A stretch of 64,000 nucleotides of DNA from Candidatus Nitrosocaldaceae archaeon (GCA_026002835.1 BPGC01000003.1:156741-220740), one strand, 5' to 3'. Shown: positions 11,188 through 20,392, counted from the first letter of the stretch. Notes: generated by a model not told the origin, from the sequence alone. Numbers and translations: made by a program.

Positions 11188-12267
11188 CTACTTGAACTTT
11201 TCCTCTAACTTCTTCATCCTAGCTTCATATCCTTTATTATACTCTAACTCTTCTGGTACTAATGTAGCTGGATGAATGAATCCTTGTGCTCTCATATCTA
11301 ACGCTCTTCTAGCAGCCTCCATCCTTATATAATCCCAGTCTGGTGTAGCAAAACCATCAATTGGACCAGTAAACTTGCCATTATGCATACTAAAGACTAA
11401 CGCCATTACAATTGGTAATGAATAGTTTACTGATGCTGGTGTGTTGATCTTTACTGGCATTAATGGAAGGTGATGACTACCTCTAGTATCACCAGCAACG
11501 AAATGTGGATTATTAAATGCACTACAAACCTCCTCTGTTGCTGGAAATGCTTTCTGACATCTTACTATTGCTATGGGATCATCTTTGCCTACATACGTTC
11601 CAGCAATATTATGTAATCTATCCGTGCTTGCTGATACTATAGGTTCTCCATCTTTTGTGTTTACCGATGATACAACATATCTTCCTGGATACATAAGAGC
11701 TGCTTCTAGTTCTGCTTTATCTTCCCACATGTTTAATGCTGCAATCTTACCAGTCATAACATCCATCACATTTATTACAACTCCTTCTGCAAGATTTGGA
11801 TTTATTATCAAACCAGTATTACTCCTAGCATCTACAAATATTCTATAGAATGGTAGATTAAATGCTCCAGGTTCTGTTTTATCAGCAGCAAAAACTACGA
11901 ATGCTTCATTAGGTCTTTCTTCAAACTCTAGTTCAGCAACTCCAGGTCCCATACCTTTAACATTGCCAGAGAATGAATCCTTTAATAGATCTTGACCAGC
12001 TCCATAAAGCCCTTGTTCTTTAGCAACTTCAGTACCTTCTTTAAATGCATCCCACGCAAGTTTATGAATATCTGGATTGTTAACTCCTTTAGTATGACTC
12101 ATAATTATATGGATATCATCTCCTGCATAACCTATGTAATAATCTAATAACATATCTTTTGCATTACTGACAACTTCTCTAACTTTTGCTACTAATTCAT
12201 CACTAGGTCTTGTATGCCCTCCTATACCTCCAATGTCTGCTTTTATTGCAGATAATGTTACTTTCAT
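11188..12267 (-). CDS. Bifunctional fructose-1,6-bisphosphate aldolase/phosphatase
   Basis: The archaeal gluconeogenic enzyme that joins the two triose phosphates and dephosphorylates the product in one active site. It begins with TLSAIKADIGGIGGHTRPS, carries several Mg-binding Asp residues (AGDDIHI, VFAADKTEPGAFN), and the Schiff-base Lys with its partner Tyr in GTYVGKDDP near residue 230. GDTRGSHHLPLMPV and DGFATPDWDYIRMEA complete the signature. The 359-residue length is usual. It is upstream of and co-directional with tpiA. The presence of this ancestral enzyme points to carbon fixation or gluconeogenesis rather than sugar catabolism. Confidence 0.95.
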   Translation of the reverse strand: MKVTLSAIKADIGGIGGHTRPSDELVAKVREVVSNAKDMLLDYYIGYAGDDIHIIMSHTKGVNNPDIHKLAWDAFKEGTEVAKEQGLYGAGQDLLKDSFSGNVKGMGPGVAELEFEERPNEAFVVFAADKTEPGAFNLPFYRIFVDARSNTGLIINPNLAEGVVINVMDVMTGKIAALNMWEDKAELEAALMYPGRYVVSSVNTKDGEPIVSASTDRLHNIAGTYVGKDDPIAIVRCQKAFPATEEVCSAFNNPHFVAGDTRGSHHLPLMPVKINTPASVNYSLPIVMALVFSMHNGKFTGPIDGFATPDWDYIRMEAARRALDMRAQGFIHPATLVPEELEYNKGYEARMKKLEEKFK

Positions 12268-12420
12268 AACTTGGAATATGATTGAGATAGTTAAATGTCT
12301 TTCTACATCAATAAAATTGAATATTAATTATCAAATTCTCGGCTTCTTATTATTAGCAATATAACATCAAGAATTGTAATAAAGAAAGAATCAAATCTAA
12401 TTACTGATTAACAAAATTGT

Positions 12421-13263
12421 ATGCATGCAATATACGAACGATTGTTAACAAAAATAGCTAAACATTGGATTGCTGGAAATAGCTTAGAAGATGCTATAGA
12501 ATCTGTAAAATCTGCAAATAAATTAGGTATTCATGCAATAATTAATTATTTAGGTGAGCATATAATTGATAAATCTATAATAGATCATACCGTTGAAGAG
12601 TATATAGAAATACTTGATAAAATAGATGAAGAAAAATTGGATTGTAGCATATCTCTAAAACCAACACAACTAGGATTAGATATAACCTATGATGAATATT
12701 ACAAAAATATAAACAAGATATTAGAGTATGCTAATAAAAAATTTGTATGGATTGATATGGAATCGTATAGCTATTTAGATAGTAGCATAGAAAGTTATCT
12801 CCAACTATTGAAAAGTTATGATAATATAGGAATTGCAGTTCAAGCGTATCTTAGGGATATTACAGTTTATGTAGCAGAGTTGTTAGATGCTAATGCGTCT
12901 ATAAGATTGGTAAAAGGCGCTTATAGAGAAGATGCTAATATTGTATTTAAATCTAAAGGTATGGTAGATCGGAATTATATAAAGATTATGCAATTATTAT
13001 TTAAATATGGCAACTATTTTGCTATAGCTACACATGATCAAAAGATAATAGATGAGGCATTAAAGTTAAGCAAGATATATAAAACAAGATTTGAATTCCA
13101 GATGCTTAAAGGTATTAGAGACGATCTTAAGAAGATTCTTGTTAGCAAAGGCTATTCAGTTGGAGAATACATACCATATGGCAGTAAAATATTAGAATAT
13201 TCTCTCAGAAGGATAAAAGAACATCCAACAAATATATTGTTGCTTGTTAGATCTCTAATATAA
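12421..13263 (+). CDS. Proline dehydrogenase (short archaeal/bacterial form)
   Basis: An FAD-dependent TIM-barrel enzyme oxidising proline to pyrroline-5-carboxylate. The 280-residue length fits the monofunctional short form. Seen motifs are SLKPTQLGLDI, WIDMESYSYLDS, AVQAYLRD, RLVKGAYREDA, ATHDQKIIDEA, FEFQMLKGIR, VGEYIPYGS and the terminal LRRIKEHP. It converges with the P5C dehydrogenase gene 225 bases away, so the two proline-to-glutamate genes are neighbours but not an operon. The FBP aldolase/phosphatase gene is divergent upstream. Confidence 0.92.
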   Translation: MHAIYERLLTKIAKHWIAGNSLEDAIESVKSANKLGIHAIINYLGEHIIDKSIIDHTVEEYIEILDKIDEEKLDCSISLKPTQLGLDITYDEYYKNINKILEYANKKFVWIDMESYSYLDSSIESYLQLLKSYDNIGIAVQAYLRDITVYVAELLDANASIRLVKGAYREDANIVFKSKGMVDRNYIKIMQLLFKYGNYFAIATHDQKIIDEALKLSKIYKTRFEFQMLKGIRDDLKKILVSKGYSVGEYIPYGSKILEYSLRRIKEHPTNILLLVRSLI

Positions 13264-13352
13264 ATAATAATATATTTAAGATATTATAACTATATAAATG
13301 AGAAATACAAAAGAATATATACAAGTTTCTTGGAATACTTCTCAAGATAAAT

Positions 13353-13478
13353 ATGCAAACAAAAGCATTGCATACATGCATGCATATATGGCGTGTCTAT
13401 GAATGGTGCTACTGCTGTTCTCATTGCTCATCCTGTTGCTCAAAACATAATTGTAAATGTTATCACTGTAGACATTAG
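13353..13478 (+). CDS. Putative Cys-rich microprotein
   Basis: A 41-codon frame between two convergent proline-catabolism genes. Ten of its last 24 residues are Cys, in the pattern CxCCxxCxxCCxxxxxCxCxxC, interspersed with His (SHC, KHNC, YHC). This is strongly metal-binding in character. The ATG at 13353 follows an AT-rich promoter-like region (TATTATAACTATATAA near 13281-13296). A competing overlapping frame begins with ATG at 13298 and stops at 13402, and a third gives a short Leu-rich peptide. No family is recognised, so the call rests on composition only. Confidence 0.35.
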   Translation: MQTKALHTCMHIWRVYEWCYCCSHCSSCCSKHNCKCYHCRH

Positions 13479-13487
13479 TAATTACAC

Positions 13488-15047
13488 TCATTTATGTATA
13501 GTTCTGCTCTGTTCTCTTAGGAATAACTCTAGATAATATCTTCCTCCAGTTCCTTTACCACTTATTCCTGAATACTTCCAACCTACAAACGGCTGTGCTC
13601 CTACCATAGCTCCAGTAGTAGCGCTCTTCTCTCTATTTACATATAATACTCCTGCTTGTATCTCATCAAAGAACTTATCTACCTCTAGTTTATTATTGCT
13701 GAATATACCAGCTGTTAAACCATAGTCTACATTATTTGCTATATTTATTGCATCATCAAATCTATCATATTGTATAACTGCTAATATCGGTAAGAATAAC
13801 TCTTCCTTCAAGAACTCATGATCTTTAGGTAACTTATCTACTATTGTAGGATATACATAATATCCATTCAGATCTTCTCTAACCTTTCCTCCATAAAGTA
13901 TTTTCCCATCTTTAGATGCTATATCTATGCATCTATTATACTTCTCATATGCTTTATTGTTTATAACTGGTCCAGTAAATGTATCCTTCTCTATAGGATT
14001 TCCTACTTTTAGTTTATCTACAAAGTTTATCAATCTATCCATAAATTCATCTTTAATATCCTTATGAATTATCAATCTAGAACAAGCACTACATTTTTGA
14101 CCAGAATAGCCAAATGCAGCTCTTGCTACTCCTACTATAGCTTTATCGATATCAGCATCTTTGCTAACAATACATGCATTCTTGCCTCCCATTTCTGTTA
14201 TTACTGGTTTTGGTCTTATTTGATTAGCCTTATTGTAGATGCTTATTCCAACATCTCTAGAGCCAGTAAATACTATTCCATCTATATCTTTGCTAGTTAC
14301 TAAAGCATCTCCTATAACAGATCCAGAGCCTGTTATTAGATTTATAGCACCATCAATTACTCCAGCCTCTTCAAATATCTCTAACAATTTAATTGCACTT
14401 ATTGGTGTATCACTAGATGGTTTTAATACTACAGTATTTCCAGTTATCAAAGCACCAGTGCACATACCAGTAGTGATAGCTATAGGGAAGTTGAATGGAG
14501 AGATTACAGCGAATACTCCATACGGTCTAAGAACACTATAACTCTCTTCATCTGGATAGCATTGGTTCATCTTTTTTATATAACCTTCATTCTCTTCCAT
14601 TGAATATGCATAATATCTCAGAAAATCTATAGCTTCATCAACATCTGCTATAGCCTCATATCTATTCTTTCCATTCTCATATGTTAGTAATGCTGCTAGC
14701 TCGTATTTCTTCTTGCTCATTATATTAGCAGCCTTACGCATAATATCTACTCTATCTTTATAATCTAATCCACTCCATTCTTTAAATGCATCTTTAGCAG
14801 CTTTAATAGCATCTCTAACATGCTCTTCTTTGGCCTTGCTTGCATAGCCTATAACTATCCTGGTATCTATAGGCGAGATATCAGCAAATACAGAACCAGT
14901 AGTTATTCTTTTCCCATTTATCACAAATGGATATGTTTTACCAAATTCTTTATCTATCTTAATTATAGCATCTTCATATCTTGAATGGAATTCATCTTCT
15001 TTCTTATTTAGTATTGCTTTATAGAGAGTCAATTCATTCTCAAACAT
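13488..15047 (-). CDS. 1-pyrroline-5-carboxylate dehydrogenase (ALDH superfamily)
   Basis: An NAD-dependent enzyme oxidising glutamate semialdehyde/P5C to glutamate. The 519-residue length matches RocA/PutA-type P5CDH. Motifs are FAVISPFNFPIAITTGMCTGAL, VVLKPSSDTP, VFTGSRDVG, catalytic Glu in VITEMGGKNA, catalytic Cys in FGYSGQKCSACSR, and the C-terminal GGRYYLELFLREQSRT. The start at 15047 leaves the usual ~45-residue N-terminal arm. It completes proline degradation with the proline dehydrogenase encoded convergently. Confidence 0.94.
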   Translation of the reverse strand: MFENELTLYKAILNKKEDEFHSRYEDAIIKIDKEFGKTYPFVINGKRITTGSVFADISPIDTRIVIGYASKAKEEHVRDAIKAAKDAFKEWSGLDYKDRVDIMRKAANIMSKKKYELAALLTYENGKNRYEAIADVDEAIDFLRYYAYSMEENEGYIKKMNQCYPDEESYSVLRPYGVFAVISPFNFPIAITTGMCTGALITGNTVVLKPSSDTPISAIKLLEIFEEAGVIDGAINLITGSGSVIGDALVTSKDIDGIVFTGSRDVGISIYNKANQIRPKPVITEMGGKNACIVSKDADIDKAIVGVARAAFGYSGQKCSACSRLIIHKDIKDEFMDRLINFVDKLKVGNPIEKDTFTGPVINNKAYEKYNRCIDIASKDGKILYGGKVREDLNGYYVYPTIVDKLPKDHEFLKEELFLPILAVIQYDRFDDAINIANNVDYGLTAGIFSNNKLEVDKFFDEIQAGVLYVNREKSATTGAMVGAQPFVGWKYSGISGKGTGGRYYLELFLREQSRTIHK

Positions 15048-15126
15048 ATCATCTATATAATCTATTGATCTTAAAAAGTTATAGGTATTAGGATACGCTT
15101 AAATAGAAAACGTAAGAAGAGTTCTT

Positions 15127-15459
15127 ATGAAGAGCATAGAAGCCATAGTTAGAGTTGAGAAAGTTAATGATGTTAGAGATGCTTTATTAAAGAATGGCTT
15201 TACCGCTATGTCATTAGGTACAGTAGTTGGTAGAGGTGAGCAAAAAGAGAGAAAATATGATCAAGCTTTAGGCACAGAGGTCACATATGATCTATTTGCA
15301 AGGACGTATATATTGATGCTTGTTGAAGATAATAAAGTTGATGAAGCTATAAAGATAATAGAGGAGAGCGCAAAAACTGGAACTGAAGGAGATGGAGTAA
15401 TATTTGTCAGACCAGTAGAAAAAGCAATTAAGATAAGAACTGGTGAAGAGTTATCTTAA
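15127..15459 (+). CDS. P-II family nitrogen regulatory protein
   Basis: A 110-residue P-II (GlnB/GlnK-like) trimeric signalling protein. MKSIEAIVRVEKVNDVRDAL is the first beta-alpha unit, a Gly-rich segment GTVVGRGEQKER leads into the T-loop, and the C-terminal signature is ESAKTGTEGDGVIFVRPVEKAIKIRTGE. The family binds ATP/ADP and 2-oxoglutarate and controls ammonium uptake and nitrogen enzymes. The T-loop (EQKERKYDQALGTEVTYD) is not a close match to enterobacterial GlnB, and no ammonium transporter lies beside it. It sits divergently from P5C dehydrogenase, which fits nitrogen and proline metabolism. Confidence 0.9.
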   Translation: MKSIEAIVRVEKVNDVRDALLKNGFTAMSLGTVVGRGEQKERKYDQALGTEVTYDLFARTYILMLVEDNKVDEAIKIIEESAKTGTEGDGVIFVRPVEKAIKIRTGEELS

Positions 15460-15611
15460 CCTAATTTTTATAATAATATTGTTAATATTGCGAGACTATA
15501 TAGTAATGCTATGATATATCAATATCATATAGAACTAAATATTCTTTTAGAATATATCTTAGGAAACCTCATTGTTTGACAGATAATATTAATAATATGC
15601 AAAAACTTGTG

Positions 15612-15860
15612 TCAAATTATACCGTTCTCTAATATCCTTTTTATCTCATCTATCATATTTGCATTTAATGATACATGCAACCCATAACTTGTTGGTTTTT
15701 ACTATCAATCCTTTTCTAACTAAACTCTTTACAGCATCATCGATATCCCCTCTGCATACTTGAACTCCTTTCTTTAGATTCTCAATATCTGTTTGCCTTG
15801 TTCCTATTATTTTTCCTAAATACACCTTAGTATATACTTCTCTGTATTAGTTATATCCAT
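15612..15860 (-). pseudogene. Frameshifted small DNA-binding-type protein
   Basis: Read from an ATG at 15860, the minus strand encodes a plausible ~80-residue protein only if two frameshifts are corrected. The three segments are MDITNTE, then VYTKVYLGKIIGTRQTDIEN...RKGLIVKTNK, then YGLHVSLNANMIDEIKRIL ending at TGA 15614-15612. The middle segment with DDAVKSLVRKGLIVKTNK looks like the second helix and wing of a winged-helix domain. No uninterrupted frame covers the region. The remainder of the 15460-15948 gap holds nothing else that I can see. Confidence 0.55.
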
Positions 15861-15948
15861 CAAATATAAGCATTTAATAATATAAAAATATAGTCATTTA
15901 TGTCTATATATTAAGATATCTATATATACACATGCATACATTATTCAT

Positions 15949-16271
15949 ATGAAATCTATCACTAAAGAGGATAAGGCATTAGAGAACGCTCCATTAGAGA
16001 TATTGTTTGCCAATAATGCTACTGCTAAGATATTGGACTCTAATAACATATCAAGAATGGGATTATTCAATATCAGATATAGCAAGATATTCTGGAGTAT
16101 CTGTAAAGAGTATTGAGAGAATTACCAAAGTTATTGCATTATGAATTGGTAAAAGAGACTAGAAGAGTGGGAAAGGCTAAGATGTATAGATTTAATAAAG
16201 AAGCAAAGATAGCAGAGTTGCTTGAGAAGTTTGTAGAGTTAGCAGATAAAGATGTAAAAGATATAGTATAA
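15949..16271 (+). pseudogene. Frameshifted winged-helix regulator
   Basis: Three frames together give a complete ~105-residue regulator. They read MKSITKEDKALENAPLEILF..AKILD, then LITYQEWDYSISDIARYSGVSVKSIER (a textbook helix-turn-helix), then LPKLLHYELVKETRRVGKAKMYRFNKEAKIAELLEKF, ending at TAA 16269-16271. Each segment stops or loses sense where the next takes over, so two frameshifts are needed. The HTH and the VGKAKMYRFN wing are clear. The gene seems recently inactivated, because each segment is still well preserved. Confidence 0.65.
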
Positions 16272-16425
16272 GGTTCTAGCATACATAAATACACATGGTA
16301 ACAATATATTGTTATTATGTGAATCTAGTAGCCTCTATTATCATAGTTCTAAAAATTGCAAAGAATAACATTTATTGCTATTTATAGAATATCATTGTCT
16401 CACATTAAATTATCAATAATTAAAT

Positions 16426-17547
16426 ATGCCATCAACTGCATCTTCTGTATTGAGTAGTAAAGATGAACATATATTCAGTAAAGAAGGTTTGATGAGTACA
16501 CATGCTGGAAGAGATATAATGAAACAAGCTATGTTCAAGAGTAAGGCGTATAAACAGTTTCAATACTATAAAGAGTATTCTGAAGATGATATTAGTAAGT
16601 TTATAGAACGATTCACTACTCAACTCTACGATTATATTCGTAATGACAAAAATCCTAAAGATACATTAGATGAATTTGTTAAAGAAGTAGGTTCAGAAGA
16701 GTTATCGTTAGAAGAAGATAAGATAGCAGTAATAAAAGAGAGATTATCTGATATCAATACATTAAGAGATAGAGTATATAGGATAATCAACTCAAATTTT
16801 GTAAAGATGACTTTACCAGTATTTACAGCCTTGTTAGATGGAGCAGATAAATACTACTCATTAAATCTAAGTAAAGAAGATAAGAATGATCTAATAGACG
16901 GTCATATAATAGCAATTGATCTAAGTGAACCAATGGACAGGATCATAGATAAAGATGAAGATCTGGAATATCTTGATGATTATAGATTAATGAATCCATA
17001 TATATTGAAGATTGCACGAGATAAGATTGGTAAATTTGGAGATCAAGTACTTGAAACATTCGAGAATGGTTTCAAGGATGCTAGAGAAGGTCAATATATA
17101 GACTATATCATGAAGAAGAATAGAAAGATCAACTATGAACTAATGGATGTGTGTTACAAGAAATATAGAGCGATCATGGGAACTGCTGGAAAGAATATGG
17201 CATTAGCAAGAGAACCATTAGGTGAGATATTTTATTATGGAATGGCAAAGGCTGGAGAATCGGTAGGTTGTGGAAATGAGTTAGAAGATTCATTGAAGAA
17301 TAAGAGTATAAAGATACCATCATGGCCATTATATTATCTCTCATTGACAGATGATATAAAAGAAGCGTTGGATCTAACATTACGGAAATCTGATCTGTAT
17401 CTAGAAGAAGCAAAGCTAGCATTGGATATGCTACCAGATAGATTTGATACAAAACCATTTATCGAGTTCTTATTCCTAACAGTCAAGCATTATAACCAGT
17501 ATTGGTATAATAAAGCAGTAAAAGATTTGGATAAATTTAAACTGTAA
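16426..17547 (+). CDS. Conserved-looking 373-residue protein of unknown function
   Basis: I do not recognise this protein. It is soluble, highly charged and largely helical, without signal peptide or membrane segments. Possible structural or functional spots are HAGRDIMKQAM near residue 26, DGADKYYSLN near 143, IMGTAGKNMALAREPLGEIFYYGMAKAGESVGCGNELEDS (about 250-290) and a C-terminal LFLTVKHYNQYWYNKAVKDL. It starts with ATG after an AT-rich region and ends 38 bases before the replication-factor-C large subunit gene in the same direction, so it may be co-transcribed with it. The frame is long and intact, so it is surely a gene. Confidence 0.8.
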   Translation: MPSTASSVLSSKDEHIFSKEGLMSTHAGRDIMKQAMFKSKAYKQFQYYKEYSEDDISKFIERFTTQLYDYIRNDKNPKDTLDEFVKEVGSEELSLEEDKIAVIKERLSDINTLRDRVYRIINSNFVKMTLPVFTALLDGADKYYSLNLSKEDKNDLIDGHIIAIDLSEPMDRIIDKDEDLEYLDDYRLMNPYILKIARDKIGKFGDQVLETFENGFKDAREGQYIDYIMKKNRKINYELMDVCYKKYRAIMGTAGKNMALAREPLGEIFYYGMAKAGESVGCGNELEDSLKNKSIKIPSWPLYYLSLTDDIKEALDLTLRKSDLYLEEAKLALDMLPDRFDTKPFIEFLFLTVKHYNQYWYNKAVKDLDKFKL

Positions 17548-17585
17548 TGCAATTGTTTTTATTATTCTATATATAAGAATAGCAT

Positions 17586-18797
17586 GTGTGGAGTAGTAAA
17601 TATAGACCAACAAGAGTTGAAGAGATGGTAGGCAATGAGGATGCTAGAATAGAATTTGTCGAATGGTTATTATCATGGAAGATTGGAACAAAGCCTATCT
17701 TGCTTATAGGTCCTCCAGGAGTAGGGAAAACTACGTTAGTTAAAGCAGCAGCAAGACAATTCGGATTTGATCTTATTGAGCTCAATGCTAGTGATAGTAG
17801 AACAAAAGATAAGTTAGAAAGTATAATAAATCCATTAATAAAGAATGCTAGTCTATTAAACAAAAATGTATTATTGTTTTTGGATGAGATCGATGGAATT
17901 CATGGTAATGCAGATAGAGGAGGATTATCAAGCATATTAGCATTTGCCAAAGTATCTAACATACCAATTGTTATGGCTGCTAACAAAGAAGAAGATCCTA
18001 TAATCAAAGAGTTGAACAAGGTTTGTAAAATTATAAAATTTAAACATATACCTCCGAGATTATTATTATTATATCTTGATCATATACTTGATAAAGAGAA
18101 TGCAACTTTAGATATAGGAACCAAGATCAATATAATTAGGACTAGTAATGGAGATCTTAGGAGCATATTAAATTCAGCTAGTTCTAGCGTGTTATTGGGT
18201 TCAAAAGGAGCAGAGCATCTAGGAGGTAAAGTTGAGATCTCAATAGCAATAAATAGATTCTTTAATGCTAAAGATGTTAAAGAAGCGATAGAAGCATTAA
18301 GAAGTGCTGAAGGCTTTTATTATGATCCTAGGTTTGGCTATACACAAGAGATAAGACGTTTAGATAAATTATCGGCATTATTCTCTAGTATTATAAATGC
18401 TAGTAAAGATATAGATGAACTTGCTGAACTATTGAATGCTTTATCATACATAGATACACTGATTGGTAGAATGAGTAATACAAGAGAATGGAGATTGTTA
18501 AGATATATAGATCCTTTATTGGCAAATATGTTGTTTAATTATACTCGAGGTTTGAGTTATCATCAATATGATCTACCATTCATAGTAATTAATAGGATAT
18601 TCAGAGATGGAAGAGCTATTAACAAACTAGTAGCAGAACTTACTAACAGATTACATCTATCAAAACAAGAGATAGCATTATACTATCTGCCGTATCTATT
18701 ATTGATAATAAAAGGTAGAGTTAAAGAGTTTTTAGAAGAAAATTATATAGATACATCTATAGCATCGAGTATAGAGAAGGAGATTGATAGGCTATGA
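17586..18797 (+). CDS. rfcL: Replication factor C large subunit (clamp loader)
   Basis: AAA+ ATPase of the archaeal clamp loader that loads PCNA. The N-terminus WSSKYRPTRVEEMVGNEDA is the RFC box, Walker A is GPPGVGKTT near residue 43, Walker B LFLDEIDGI near 100, followed by sensor and helical regions. The start is a GTG at 17586; the ATG at 17584 is out of frame and gives only a short peptide. At 403 residues it is at the short end for the family and lacks the long acidic, PIP-box-bearing tail of some RfcL proteins. The small subunit is not in the window. Confidence 0.93.
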   Translation: MWSSKYRPTRVEEMVGNEDARIEFVEWLLSWKIGTKPILLIGPPGVGKTTLVKAAARQFGFDLIELNASDSRTKDKLESIINPLIKNASLLNKNVLLFLDEIDGIHGNADRGGLSSILAFAKVSNIPIVMAANKEEDPIIKELNKVCKIIKFKHIPPRLLLLYLDHILDKENATLDIGTKINIIRTSNGDLRSILNSASSSVLLGSKGAEHLGGKVEISIAINRFFNAKDVKEAIEALRSAEGFYYDPRFGYTQEIRRLDKLSALFSSIINASKDIDELAELLNALSYIDTLIGRMSNTREWRLLRYIDPLLANMLFNYTRGLSYHQYDLPFIVINRIFRDGRAINKLVAELTNRLHLSKQEIALYYLPYLLLIIKGRVKEFLEENYIDTSIASSIEKEIDRL

Positions 18798-19165
18798 TCA
18801 AACTCAGTAAAGGGATCCCTTTCAGACTTCCTAGAGTTGGTTCTGATGTATTTGCTAAACTTATGAGAGCAAAGTTGAAGTATGATAGTAAGAAAGGTAT
18901 GTTTGAAATTACTGATAACACAAATCTGCAATTAGTTTTATCAATATTAAATCAAGCATTGAATGATGAAGTGATATTAGAATTACAATGTATATTATGT
19001 TTAAAAAGTGCTGGTTGCAGCGAGTGTGAATATGCAGATATATGTGATAGAAGCAATGTATCTAGTCTATGTATATGCAAAGAATGTTTGAATAAACCTG
19101 ATGCTTATGAGCAATATAAGGAAGTATTACAGCAAAGATTAAAATTTGATAAGAAGATAAAGTAA
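18794..19165 (+). CDS. Cys-rich protein coupled to rfcL, unknown function
   Basis: The 123-residue protein overlaps rfcL by four bases (ATGA), implying translational coupling. The first ~60 residues (GIPFRLPRVGSDVFAKLMRAKLKYDSKKGMFEI) look like a small alpha/beta domain. The rest has nine Cys in pairs (CILCLKSAGCSECEYADIC, then CICKECL), which suggests one or two zinc or Fe-S sites. It is followed three bases later by a small coiled-coil gene. No family is recognised. The context suggests a role around replication or repair, which is inference only. Confidence 0.75.
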   Translation: MIKLSKGIPFRLPRVGSDVFAKLMRAKLKYDSKKGMFEITDNTNLQLVLSILNQALNDEVILELQCILCLKSAGCSECEYADICDRSNVSSLCICKECLNKPDAYEQYKEVLQQRLKFDKKIK

Positions 19166-19168
19166 AGC

Positions 19169-19375
19169 ATGGCTACTCTATATGAAGAGAATATAAGAAG
19201 AATGCTTAATGAGAAGAGAGCTATCCTTAAAAAATTGTTAGAAGATGAAGAGGCTAATAAAGAAGAGATAGAAAAGATAGAAGAAGAGATATTAGCATTA
19301 GAAAGACTGTATGAGAACTATGCTAATAGCATGGGAGCTTTTAGAAGGGTAAAAGGCTCTAGGATGACTCACTAA
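19169..19375 (+). CDS. Small coiled-coil protein
   Basis: 68 residues, nearly all of it one amphipathic helix (EENIRRMLNEKRAILKKLLEDEE...EKIEEEILALERLYENYANSMGAF) with a short basic tail ending RVKGSRMTH. It begins three bases after the Cys-rich gene and is the last gene of the rfcL operon. The helical part resembles small archaeal coiled-coil proteins that bind larger partners. No specific function is recognised. Confidence 0.65.
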   Translation: MATLYEENIRRMLNEKRAILKKLLEDEEANKEEIEKIEEEILALERLYENYANSMGAFRRVKGSRMTH

Positions 19376-19494
19376 TATTATTTAATAAATTATAACAAAC
19401 TGGTTAAATAAAATCGATTTATCATATAAATAATCTAGTTATAAAAGTATACCAACTATCTAATACAATTATAATAGTTAGTCTTTCTCGATAA

Positions 19495-19510
19495 AAGGAT
19501 ATATACTAAT
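19495..19510 (+). promoter_or_regulatory. Archaeal TATA/BRE promoter for the PEFG-CTERM protein
   Basis: AAAAGGATATATACTA combines a BRE-like purine run and an AT box. It is centred about 28 bases upstream of the ATG at 19532, consistent with a nearly leaderless transcript. It is the clearest promoter in the 156-base gap between two co-directional genes. Confidence 0.5.
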
Positions 19511-19531
19511 ACTATGTAATCTCTTAGGAGT

Positions 19532-20350
19532 ATGAAAGTCAAGAATTATGCAGCGTACGGAATGGTATTAGCACTAGTAGCATCACTAATTGTAGCCACA
19601 CCAGCAAAGATATATGCACAAGAAGTATTAGTAGTAAATACTGATAAAGCAAAATATATGACTGGCGAAACAGTAAGAGTTACTGGACAGGTTCCAAGTA
19701 TACAAGTAGGATTACCAATAACTATACAAGTTATCAATGAGAATGGTGCTAGATTCAATCTAGATCAGATATTTCCAAATGAGGATGGTAGTTTTTCATG
19801 GGAGTTCAAGTTGACTGGTAGCGAGGCTAGGCTTGGTCCAAGTGGCACATGGACTGTTAAAGTAGCATATGGAGATCTACAAGCAGAGACAACATTTGAG
19901 TTTGAGGCAGTAACAGCTCCAGCAGGTTTGGTAGTTGAGATCGATGGAGAACAATATACAATAGATGCTGAACTAACAAATGGTAGGATAACTAATGTTA
20001 TAGCAGAACCAAGTATAGCAACTCTAACATTAGAAGTTAGCATGAACGATGATGGAAAGCTAACAGTAACTTTACCAAGGACATTCTTAGATTCATTAAC
20101 TGAAGGATGTTCTGGTGATGATGATACATTTGTAGTATTATTAGATGATCAGACAGAATTCCCAGAAGAATCAAAGGCAGATGGTACTAGAACTATAACA
20201 ATCGATGTTCCAGTAGGAACTACTGAGATATCAATAGTAGGAACTTGCATGGTTCCAGAGTTTGGAGTAATTGCAGCATTAATACTAGCAGCATCAGTAG
20301 GAGCTATAATAGTAGCAACTAGAAGGAATATAATAAACCTAAGATATTAA
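19532..20350 (+). CDS. Exported protein with MG2-like domain and PEFG-CTERM anchor
   Basis: A 272-residue surface protein. It has an N-terminal signal peptide (about 1-30, hydrophobic core VLALVASLIVATPAKIYA), then an Ig/MG2-like domain (VNTDKAKYMTGETVRVTGQV...GTWTVKVAYGD, about 33-115), then an acidic beta-rich region. The C-terminus is VPEFGVIAALILAASVGAIIVATRR. That Pro-Glu-Phe-Gly motif, transmembrane helix and basic tail is the PEFG-CTERM processing signal known from Thaumarchaeota and thought to be handled by an archaeosortase. It is monocistronic behind its own promoter. Its role is probably cell-envelope; the ligand is unknown. Confidence 0.88.
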   Translation: MKVKNYAAYGMVLALVASLIVATPAKIYAQEVLVVNTDKAKYMTGETVRVTGQVPSIQVGLPITIQVINENGARFNLDQIFPNEDGSFSWEFKLTGSEARLGPSGTWTVKVAYGDLQAETTFEFEAVTAPAGLVVEIDGEQYTIDAELTNGRITNVIAEPSIATLTLEVSMNDDGKLTVTLPRTFLDSLTEGCSGDDDTFVVLLDDQTEFPEESKADGTRTITIDVPVGTTEISIVGTCMVPEFGVIAALILAASVGAIIVATRRNIINLRY

Positions 20351-20392
20351 ACCCAACAAATTATTTTATTATTTTAAAAAAGATTTTAATTA

